Assembly (NCBI RefSeq): GCF_019059575.1 | Contig: NW_024881679.1 | Span: forward strand, 710,001 to 774,000 | Direction of reading: 5' to 3' | From: Amphibalanus amphitrite | Lineage: Eukaryota > Arthropoda > Thecostraca > Balanomorpha > Balanidae | DNA: 64,000 bases | Shown here: one piece after another, positions 23,401-35,400 of the stretch | Layout of the letters: every line of letters starts with the position of its first letter | Position numbering within the stretch: the first letter of the stretch is position 1 | The notes under the pieces: generated by a model | Databases searched by the model: none | What the model saw: only the letters and a program-made list of their open reading frames with translations | What the model was told of the DNA's origin: nothing | Translations under genes and position numbers: made by a program

Positions 23401-26400
23401 GGTGCGTCCAAGTTGCGCATGAGAAGAACCGGTGCGCCGGCTTTCAGGCGAATTTTGTGAGGTGGTAGGCCGGAAATTTCTATCTTATTCAGTACCTCCG
23501 CTGTTAATGGCACGGCGTTTGTGTCGGTCATGGTGTCGACGCTGTCGTACACCTTCTCTTGCCCTGGCATGCTCTCCATGACGTGGTCGTTGATGATTTT
23601 AGCATCCGAATTGAGGACTGTCAGAATAGTGCGCTCTTCGAGCCACTCAAGATTTTGACAATTTTGGGCCAGATCGGGGTAGATGCGCTCGGCCAGCTCG
23701 GCGAGTGATCGCGCCGGGCTGAGCACCGTTGGCGGAACCGTCACGCTGTCGAGTGTGCCTGGGCATAGAGGAAGCCGGCCGGAACCGAGCTGCGACAGGA
23801 AGGTGGCATACTCGCCGGCCTCGAGGTCACCCTGTAGCTGCACGCGCATGTTTGTACGCAGCGTCAGACATGTCACATACTGCCACAGCGGGGATGCTTT
23901 GAGGCAGGCACCGACAACCTGATGCCGTGCACCACCCTTCACGACCGGCAGGATCTGTTGCCAATCACCGGCAAACAGAGTCAGCAGACCGCCGAACGGC
24001 CGGTCGGTGCCCCTTAAGTCCCTCAGCGTCCGGTCCACGGCCTCTATGGCACGCCTGTGAGCCATGCCTGCCTCGTCCCACACCAGCAGGAGGCATCGGC
24101 GGATGGTATCGGCCGCTTCTCCTCTCCTACTTAGGTCACACGTGGAGGTGTCCGTTAGCGAGATGGGGATCTTAAATCTCGAGTGGGCGGTCGTCCCTCC
24201 ATCCAGCAGACTGGCTGCTATGCCAGACGTAGCCACGGCTATGGCCTCTCCGGCGGCGGCACGCACCGATGCCAGCAAAACATTCTCTAGGAACGTTTTA
24301 CCGCATCCTGTCGGAAGAAAACATGTATGTTATGCGTTTTATAAATTAACTACGAAAAGTTGTCGTAACTCATTAAATTGATAAAATATGCGCAAATAAA
24401 TGCTATGGAAAGTGTTAAACGTAGGTTTGGGACGATACATATGACATATGGTACATGACCAAAGTTTGCTATATCATCAGAGGTGGCAGAACGTTTTTTT
24501 TATAAATACCTTCAGCTGATCATATTAATGATTGGTCGGCATATCTAACTTTTTTAAGTAATTTCTCACATATATTGAAACATAATAACTACATAGCCTA
24601 TGACCATGTTTTTTTTTAAGAAAAATAAGACTGTTTTCTTTGCATATTAGTCTTGATGCATTAGTCATTAACTCGAATATGAAGTGCGACTGTACTCACC
24701 ACCAGGTGCCTGTAGGAACAGCAGCCCGCCCTCGCCGGTGGCCAGACGGCGCGTGACTTCGTTGTAGACGTCCCGCTGATCTTGTGTGAGCAGAGGCACA
24801 CGCTCGTCCACCAGTCGCTGGTGATGGTCGATCGGCTGGTTGTCCTCTTCTTCGGGGGCCTGGGCAGGCGCGTCCGGCGGCTGTGGCAGACCGACATCGG
24901 ACAGGGCCAGGCCACTGATGCGCCGGAGCTGGCGGCCGATCAGCCGCAGTGTCTCGGAGAAGACGGGGTGTTGCGCGTCGTCACCACCGCCGTCCATGGG
25001 GTCATCGTCGTCGAGATCGGCGTCATGTTCCAGCCGGCCGAGCCGCTGAAGGCGCCGCCGCACGTCCTGCGACATGGCTGTGCGGAAGTTACGCCACAGC
25101 AGCTGAATATCGCAGCTGGCGCGGCCCTCGATGGTGATGAGTGCGAAGAGGCACCTCAGCTGCCGGGGGAAGGTGATTTCGGCTGCCTCCGCCATGGCCC
25201 GATGCCAGTGCTGGCCGTCCTCCAGCAGACCGAGCACCGAGCAGGCCTCCTGAAAGGTGTCACGCACTTGACCGTTGACAGTGCGGAGCGCCTCAAATGA
25301 GCGCGGCCCCCGCACGTTGTGCAGGAGAAGGCGCAGGAAGAAGCGTTCCCCGGCGCGTGGGCTCACCGCGTAAACACGGCCGAGAGCCCGTGCGGAGAAT
25401 ATCCCCGGCACGTTTGGATGTGGTGCTCCCCGCCGCCGCCGCCTCCAGCTTTTTGTCGCCGTCTGCCATGTATAGTACCTGGGGACTTCATGATAGAGCA
25501 GAGTAGCGGCGAACTCGTCCTCTGCGCAGATGTTAAAGAAGCTGGTGAGCTTGGACTGCTCCTGCCTGTCAATCACTTGCCGTAGCTGGTCGTCGGCGTG
25601 GAACCTTACCAATCGGTCTTGACCGCCAAGGTGGACCGGCAGCGCTTCTACTGTGGGCAGGTGCTCGTGGATTGGGTACTGGAGCAGGCGCCAGGCGGCC
25701 TCCATGGCGCTCAGATAGCGGCCCTGCTGAAAGGTCGCTATCTCGTCGACCACCGCCGGCTCACCTGGTGCCACCGCGAACATGACCTGGTCGCTTCCCT
25801 TCGTCACGTACTTCAGGACGTAACGAATGCAGGTGAAGGCATGGGTGATGAGCTCCACATTGACATGGCATTGCAGTGCGCGGCTGAGTAGGGGATTGTA
25901 TGGCACAATCCAGCGGTTGTCCACAGTGATAGGACCACCGGGTCGGCCGGCCAGCTGCACGGTGCGCCCGCCGTCCAGCGGGCTGCGGCGGCGGTACTGC
26001 GGGTACCCCGTGTCGTTCACCTCGGTGACAGCGGCGAACTGCTTCGGGTATCGCTTTGTGCAGGCGCCATCAGCCATGCACGGGGCCGCTGGCCGGTGGG
26101 CACCGCACGGGCCGTGCACCATCTTGCTGGTGACGACAGCATGTAGCTCTGGCTCTGTTGTCGGGTCCGGGATCTCGGCCGAGACGAACAGGTCGACGGT
26201 GTCAGGCCGAGGCTTGTCGTCTGGCTCCAACCACAGGACAATATGGGCATGAGGGAGGCCGCGCTTCTGCCACTCGATGCAGCTGATGAAGGCACGGACC
26301 TGACCGAAGACCGCGCCATCTCGGAGCAGGTGCAGGAGGCCGCGCAGCTTCTGGCGAAAAACTTGTGACACCACTTCTGGATGGTCTGAAGGCTGCTGTC

Positions 26401-29400
26401 CCGGGTACAGGCGTCGCAGGGTGTCCTTAATTTCCGCCCACATTGGATTGCACGTGACCGTGATGAATAGGTCGCCACCTCCAAACTCGCGAACGTACGC
26501 CATGGCATCGTTCAGCTTGGCGACCATGTAGCGGGCGCTGCCGGTAAAGGATGCCGGCAGCACGATGCGTCCGACATCAGCGCCGTGCTCGTCACCGGCG
26601 TGAATGGCGTCCGTCAGGCCGCGCAGCGTCTCTGTCCTCAGTGCCGGCTGGTGTTGGCGCAGGTAGCAGAGGCGGTCCGATTCGATTTTCGCGAAGGCGT
26701 CCACCAGTAGCTGCTGAAAGAGTGACTGGCCTCTGACGATCAAATTGAAATGGCCTGGACGATAGCGCAGATGGAACGCGTAGTACTCTGTTGCTGTTAT
26801 GTTCATGGCGTGCTTCATTTCTAGGGACCAGCGACAGAGGTAACCGGTCTCTGCAAAGAACTGTTCTGGTGGCGTCAATGGATGCAACCATTATATAAAT
26901 TGACTTGACCTATGTTGACCTTCCTGAATGATCGAATGAAATTGAACAAACTTTTTTGATGTTGACCTTCTTGAACGAATGAAATAAGGTAAATAAATTA
27001 AAGAATTGAAATGAAGTAATGATTAATTCAATAAATGATGTAATGCATGGTTAAATGTACTTACCGATGACGGGCCAGCACCTCCAAAGATCCACGCATG
27101 AAACGACCACCTGCACACGAGGCACGATACCCAGGAGGAAAGAGTTTTCGTCATGTCTAGGATTGCGAGAGTAATATTGATATTTACATGGTAATAACAC
27201 TCTTTGCTGGCGAATAACTTCAATTGAACCACGTACCGTTACCATGCACATAATGGTAGCAGCGAGGTACCCTTTCAATATACTCTTATCTTGCGGGTTT
27301 GGTGAAAATGAATCCTCCAGGAGGTGGTAAAAAAGTTTTCAGTGATCCATCATCCACCGTCCACCATCCATCGTCCACCGCCCACCATCCACCATCCACC
27401 ATCCAGCGTCCACCATCCGACGTCGACCGTCTACTCACCGCACCCGTCACCGCCACCTACCGCGCGGCGGCTACACAGACAGTCCGAGAAGGGATAGTTA
27501 CTCGTAGGGTCGAGTAACTACGAGTAACGAAGTTAACGACCCGCGATGTCAAAATCATCGACGCTGCTGACGACTCCGTGCCATGTTGCGCGTTTCTTCG
27601 GAGTCTTCATCTGTCCTTGTTTACATTCGGCAACGATGCGAGTGATGGTGCGCTCGGACACTCCAGTCAGGTGGCTCACTCGGCGTCTGACTCGCATGTG
27701 TGTCAGACGGCACCAGCCAATTGCGGCACCAGCCAATTTGCGGCACCAGCCAATTTGCTTTCGAATGGTGTTTGATTCATGTCGATGTGTCGTCTAGAAG
27801 CATAGATATGGACGGAAATGTGAAGAGACTTTAAAAAAGAACTGTTCTGAGGGCGTTGTTGAATGAAATTTGGGTGATACGGGGTCAAGACGGGTCAAAG
27901 GGGTCAGCCCCGGTCGCTTTGGGTCAAGCCAGGTCACATGGTCACCTCTCGTCCGCTTGGATCAGCCCGGGCCACTGTTCTGCTTTTGCCTCCACCACTA
28001 CCCCTACCACTACCCCTACCCCTACCACTACCCCTACCACTACCCCTACCACTACCCCTACCACTACCCCTACCACTACCCCTACCCCTACCCCTACCCC
28101 TACCCCTACCACTGCATCTACCCCTACCCCTACCACTACTACTACCCATACTCCTACCCCTACCACTACCCCTACCACTACCCCTACCACTACCCCTACT
28201 ACTACCCCTACCACTACCCCTACCCCTACTACTACCCCTACCCCTACCCCTACCCCTACCCCTACCACTACACTACCCCTACCACTACCCCTACCCCTAC
28301 CCCTACCCCTACCAACACCGCTGGGTCATGTCAGGTCACAGAATAATTCGTGCCATTCCATTGCCCTTACTCGATTTTGTCGGAAATGGCGCTTTGTGGC
28401 AAATGTGGCGCATTGCGGCAAATGCGGCGCATCTGTACCTGTTGTTTGAGCATGCACCCTTGCACCAAATTGTACCCTTATCGGGCCATATTTGACAAAA
28501 CTGTGCGAGCTGCGGCAAAAATGGCGCCCTGTGACCAATGTGAGGCATTGCGGCAAACGCGGTTCATTTGTACAATCTTATCACAAACTGTACCCATTTA
28601 GCAACAATCAACACATTTTTTCGCCACCATTTATCAAAATCAATAATTTCACCATCCTTCAATGCGAGGCACCCGCCACCGATCGGCATGCATTTAGTCC
28701 ACAAAGTTTGTCGACCCTCAATGAAGATCTACGAACCGATCAAAATTTCATTGGCGTTCTTCCGGCGCGCCCCACGCGCGAACCGTGCACCCCAGCGAGC
28801 CGAAACCTAGAAAAGGCACTGACCCGCTCTGTCACCTATAAGGTGTGCAAATTTCAACCCCCTACGATATACCGTCTGCCCTGTAGGCCGGCTAAATTGA
28901 ACCCACTACACGACGTGGCGGACAGACAGACTTACAGACAGATGGATCCTGTTCAAATAGTAGTATAGATGTCGAGTAATTTTTATTAAAGAAAAAAGAA
29001 AGCTCATTATCTCCCTTTAACAGCTATGGACTCCAGTGAATGACTTCGTACTGGTTACAGCAGCTATAAACAAATTGGGACTGTGTAAACAAGCCATTGA
29101 CGTGGGTCTTCCGCACAGGGTGGGCAATTATTGAGTCACGAGGCGACTGCATCGTAAGTGGGTAAATACGCACTACATCCAGTAGGGAACCCATCAATTC
29201 TAAGAAAATGGACATAATTAGCAAGCTTGGGTGTGGAAAGAGGAAAATACCTTAAAAAAAGAAAGTATTTGTCACTCAGCCCAGCTTCACGTTCATATAA
29301 CCAAACTGGGGAAGTTGGGGCAATGCCGGAGTTGGGGCAAAGCCGAAATTCGAGATATTTCGAAAACCGTAAGACATGGATGCCACCTGTCAGTGATGCT

Positions 29401-32400
29401 CTGAAGCTTAAGTGACTACAATTATCGCATGTTTGTTACGAGTCGTCATTCGGAATACTTCGACTGTGAGGGCGCCAAGAGCGTTTTCAAGGTACGTTTC
29501 CCTTGTACTACATGCGCCTTTGAAGCTGCATTTCTTACTCATTATGCTACCGTTTGTCTGGCCAATTCGGTCAAGTAATCTTTAGCATGTCTTTGTATAA
29601 GTGTGCTGCCTATTTGAAATGTATACAGCACGTTAAAAAGTTATGGGCCTGCAAATGAAAGTATGGCTGGCTGGGGTAATGCCGAAAACGTGCGATTACG
29701 CACGTGTTAAAAGCACGCTACGTGGACTTTACTGCTGTAGAATAGCAACGCGTATTTTTAGTCACACAAATTACACTTTCAACCGACACAACGGCCTGTT
29801 ACGTAAAAGGAATGATTTACCTGGCATTTTCTTATTATATCACGCAATTATAACTTCCAGTGTGCACCGCGTCCTCAAGCTCTTAAAACGCGTGTCAGCT
29901 TTGATGAATTCTGGATAAAGTTTGAGATAAAATGGCAAAACATCAATGTCGGCATTCCCCGTAGATCATTTCTTCCATTTTCGGCTTTCCCCGCAGTCCG
30001 GGGCAACGCCGAAAAAGTCACTTCTTTGATATTTTTAGTTTGTGCGCTTAACGGTATGCGAATTCATCAAATGCGCCTGGTATGTTTGAAAGGCAAAAGA
30101 CTGGCCTCTCGAATGACGCCAACAAGAATAGCTTATGTTGTCTACCTTGCGTGCTACGGGCGTCAGAAAAAAAGTCTTCGGCGTTCCCCCAACTTCCCCT
30201 AGATGTTTGTAGACATCCAGATAGTCATCCAAGTTCGAGTTACCTCGACACATGCTATAGTTTTCTTTTATCATGGGTGATTTACGGCTGGTGAGAACAG
30301 CTGCCTCCACTTAAATTCACAGAAAATGGAGCGAATCTGCATATCCCCGAGTCCCGACTGCCGAAATTTCCCGATCGGTGGTAGATGTTTCACAAGCTCG
30401 TGGAGCATGCTATATTTAGTGCGGTCTCTTGCTTTGCTAATCCATCCAGGTATTTAAAACAGCTTTGCTGAATTTGTGAGACTGCGGTGGGATTCTAGGG
30501 TCAGAACACGCGGCAAAGGTGATTGCGCAATTATGAATCTTTGCCTTTTGACCGAGCCAGAGATGATGCAATTATAATGTCGTGCAAGTTAAAATTGAAA
30601 TTCCGAATGTCGCATGGTTACAATTTGAAAAATACATAAATATGTAGATAGCGAGAGAGAAGCCTCGAGTCAAAGTTACAGCTTATCATGAATAGATGGA
30701 TGCCAATTGTCCCGTTCATTAAACTATCCGCACTCTGTAAACCTGCGGTCTTTTGCACTGACCGGAGGATAACTCGTTCATAGCAGACAGCAATGCTGAA
30801 CCGGCTCATACCAGCTTTCGCCTCGTTCTGGTCGCACAGTATGCTATATCAGTTCAGATCTCATGACAGTGGCCACCATTAGCCAAAGCCTGGAATTAAA
30901 CCACGACCACGCTGCGAGCCGGTTAGCCGGAGAAAGTCCGATACCAGTTCTCAGAATGAAACACACGGTGACCGTAATTATATACACTTCTGTGCGTTAT
31001 TGGAGAAACCACACCAGCCGGGGGCCAGGCCGAGTCCAAAGGTTCCGCTCGGTTCATCAGATCGACAGCTCTGACGTTAAAATGGTGACCTTCCCAGGGC
31101 ATCGTCTGTGTATATCCCGGAGACGCCAGAAACGTGTCGGGTCTGTCTGTCTGAGACACACGCCAGACCGGGCCGTTTGACCCCGGGGGACCGCAAACGC
31201 CTATGAATGGCCTCGGTCATTCAGCGCCCACCTCCTTAAGTTCAGCTCCGTTCTTGTGGCCAGCTAACTTTGCCAGCCTTATAACAGTCTCAAATGTCAC
31301 TTGGGACTACCAGACACACGCGCTCACTACCAGACACACGCTGTGCGCGGCAGCAGGAATTCCGAGTATGTACAGCCCACCGCTAAAGTAATGTGTGGTT
31401 TTACCAATCTCAACGGATGGCTTTGACCGACGATTTTTAAATGCGGACTGATTGAAAAGAAGACGTCAATAGATAAAGATGTAGCTGCAAGGGTGAAGAT
31501 ACATGTAAGCTACATTTAAAGTCTCGTTGCAGTCTGGCTGATCGTTCCTAGGCTTCAGAAGCAGAACGTAGGTACCCATGACTGAAACCACGCATTACTT
31601 CTGCTGTGGACTGTACACAAATGAATTCCTCAGCGGTGTCTGCTCCTGTCCCACCGTGCGTCTGTTCTTCCACAGTGCGGCGCGCTGTCAGAGTGACGGT
31701 GGTGACAGGGAACACGTCCATGACCTTGTATCTACCCCGCAGTGGTGTAGGTGAGTGCATGTGCGCCTCTGTATACGTGGGTGCGGTCGTGTGCGTCTGT
31801 TTCCATGACCCTCGCACGAGACGGTGTGGCACTCCCCGTTTATAAAAAAAAACATGTGACACTCCGGTTGGAGTTCCGAGTGCCCGGGTACTCACGCGGC
31901 CGCCTTGCGTTTGGTGGACACGCAGAGGTACCGCTGCACCTGGGCCTGGTTGACGCCGTAGATGGTGATCCAGGTGAAGTAGCCGCCGATCACCAGCGTC
32001 CACACTGTGTGCCGCACGCCCGGGCTCGGGTCGAAGCTGCAGACAGGGCAGAGGGGCGTTATACAGGGTCGAGACTGACGCACAGAACGAAGCGTAGTGA
32101 GCTGAGACAGGCTGGCAAATTATTAGGTACGGAAGAGGTCGAAACTGGCTCGCAGAGCAGCAGTGCATTATATTGTTTGACAGCACTCTAGCAACGGCGT
32201 CGCGGTTGCGGGCAGTATGATTATGGGACGTTGATAAAGCGCGGGTAACAGGTAAATGCGTTGCGTTTGTTCGCAAAAACCCAATGTAACATACTGGCTA
32301 GAACACACATTTTAGTTGTCATACGCTGTCTAAAAACGCCTGCATCAGCGCTTATTGTGTGATGGTCGCTATTTGCCAAACGAGTATTGCGGTACAGTAT

Positions 32401-35400
32401 ACCTGTCCTCTAGCAAACTCTCATCCGACAAACCCCCGAGTATTACGGTGCAGTATACCTGTCCCGCCCGACAAACTCCCGAGTATTGCAGTACAGTATA
32501 CCTGTCCCGCCCGACAAACTCCCGAGTATTGCGGTACAGTATACCTGTCCCGCCCGACAAACTCCCGAGTATTGCGGTACAGTACACCTGTCCCGCCCGA
32601 CAAACTCCCGAGTATTGCGGTACAGTATACCTGTCCCGCCCGACAAACTCCCGAGCATTGCGGTACAGTATACCTGTCCCGCCCGACAAACTCCCGAGTA
32701 TTGCGGTACAGTACACCTGTCCCGTCCGACAAACTCCCGAGTATTGCGGTACAGTATACCTGTCCCGCCAGACAAACTCCCGAGTATTGCAGTACAGTAT
32801 ACCTGTCCCGCCCGACAAACTCCCGAGTATTGCGGTACAGTATACCTGTCCCGCCCGACAAACTCCCGAGTATTGCGGTACAGTATACCTGTCCCACCCA
32901 ACAAACTCCCGAGTATTGCGGTACAGTATACCTGTCCTCCCCGTCGATTGAGGTCTTTCTCACATTGCTATTTGCAATGTATAATGCAGTAAAAATTCGT
33001 GTCCAATTGGAAGTTGCAGGCAACATAAAACGATTCAAAGCATCTGAACAGAACTTCTTCACGCTTTGAGGTGGCTAACGTTCGTCTTTGGATAGCTTAC
33101 ATCAGTGAGCACTGCACAACCAGACATCGTCAACCGGCTGCACAGTGCGAGCTCCGCACTCACTTGAAGAACTCGATGCGGTCTCCATTGACGGCCGTCT
33201 GCCACACCACGTCGAAGCCGCCGACGTCGATCGAGCCCTTGATAATGACGGCCATGATGGCGCCGAACATGATGATGACCTGCACGGTGTCCGTCCACAG
33301 CACCGCCTTCATGCCGCCCTGAAGGACATGGAACGGTCAGCGCAAGTAATGTCAATTACGGAAAATCGTGATACCGATACCAAACCAAATACCAACAATA
33401 CACATGGAAAAAATACCGAAACCAAACCAACTTGGAAACATGAGGGAAATACCAACTGTTTACCAAATTCTCAAGCTCTTTTACATTAGAGAAGATTCAT
33501 AGGTAATAGCCGTTTTCACGACGGGCTATCCGGCGAGTGCACCTGATTTGACCAAATCTGCACCTAATCTCTTTTACAGCAAATGTCTTCATTTTATGAG
33601 TTTATTTCAGTGTTTTAATCGATGATGCTCTCTGATAATACGACAAAGCAGGCATATAAGCAATTAGCGTAACCCTAGTTGGCAGCTACTAAGAGACACA
33701 CTGAACCTGATCGGACCAAATCTGCACCTGATCTGCACCAGATGTGCACCAAATGTGTACCAGATGGCCGTCGTGAAAACGGCTAATACCAACAAAATAC
33801 CAAATGCATTAGCCTTGAAATACAAAATACTAAGTTGGTATCGGTTCGGTATCGGTATACCAAAAAGTTGGTTTGACATCTCTAGTCAGCGCACAGACCT
33901 TACTCAACGAGAGGAATCGAAACGGCGCTGTCATAGTGAAGAATTATACTCGTAACTATAAGCTACAAAACTGGATAGCCGCCACTCATGTTATATGAAG
34001 CGGATGCACTTGATGTGATGTGAAACGGATGCACTTATTGTATTTACAAACGATACCGATGTTGGTACAAGTTGCGGAACGTGAATGTCAAAAGGCCGTA
34101 TTTATGAGAAAATATCAAAGTCTACATCTACTGTAAAATGTTTAAGAGGTACCTACATTAACGACGCGCTTTCCCCGATATTGGCCACAGAGAGGAATTG
34201 ATACCGACTCACCAGTGTGGTGTAGATGATGCAGACGAAGAAGATGACGCAGACCGAGAGGTAGACGTTGATTCCAGTTACTGACGACACACATAGCTTA
34301 GTTAGAAATAGCAAAAAAATAGTCGAATAAAAAAGAATGTGCATAAGCGACGCGGTGGAGACAGTGTATATTGTTGGATATTCGCTAACCGAGTGATTGA
34401 TTGGACGTTGGGCATATCCGTCCCTACGTTAGCTCCCATGTTTAATGTTTAAATGCGTATGTCATGTGTGCAATTGCATGTGTGTGCCAGTTTCTGTTAT
34501 GGATATGTGTGTCGGTAGGGGTCTGATTTGCTTACCTTGTGACAGAGCCAGTGAAGGGGCATACACCACGATTGCCATGTAAATGGCCTGAAACATGATA
34601 AAAGCACATAAATAATCCTTTTCAATGATGGTCGATCAAAAATCATTTTTCAAAGAACCACAAAGCAAGTTCCTATAGAAATTGTAATTGAAAGCAAATA
34701 CGAATCACGGGTCTTGGAGTTAATAAAATCGCAAATAACAAAGCAGAAATCTTAATAAATACGCTGAATATTTCGGTACTGATCAGCCATGTAAAAACAT
34801 AAATGGCATTCAATCAAGTAGCAATGAAATAAAAGAATAACCACACATTCACGGGCACTCCAAGTTATTGCAATCATTAATACGGCAGCCTAACTCAACT
34901 CACCATTTGAATACAGAAAATCGCTCCTCCCAACACACGGATGGTCTTTGAGAACCGCAGCTCCAAATACTGTGGATGAAAGGGAAGCCAACGGAGGAGT
35001 CAAAATGTGTTCGGGAAGAGACGTCAATTTTTAGAAAAATAACTGCAGCCCGAATGTTTGAAAATGATCAAACAAAATCTAGGCTTTTAAAACCTTACTT
35101 ATATAATTCAAATAAGCAGAAAGTTGTATCAAATGTTATTGCAAGCAAACCAACACTTAATCTCATTGTCAATACAAGGAACCCCATGCATGCAACAAAG
35201 AGTTAAGACCGTACCTCGTACGCTGAGATGACCCTGAGGTCAAAGAAGATCGGCATGTAGAGATACGCTGCGGCCGGCGTGACAAGAAAGTACGAGAAGC
35301 CTATGAGCCAGTACTGTGTGCCGTTCTGATACACTTCTGCAGGAGTCCCTAGTAGAGTGATAGCCGACATAAAACTGAAATAGGGACACAGTGTTGACAT

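Noticed and set aside
24782-25300. 172-codon plus-strand frame
   Set aside because: Antisense shadow of the Helitron Rep exon in GC-rich coding sequence.
31548-32276. 242-codon minus-strand frame
   Set aside because: Out of frame with symporter exon 7, which it overlaps; no motif of its own.
32359-33069. 236-codon frame and five other overlapping frames on both strands
   Set aside because: The 43-bp satellite lacks stops in most frames, so open length is a by-product of the repeat.
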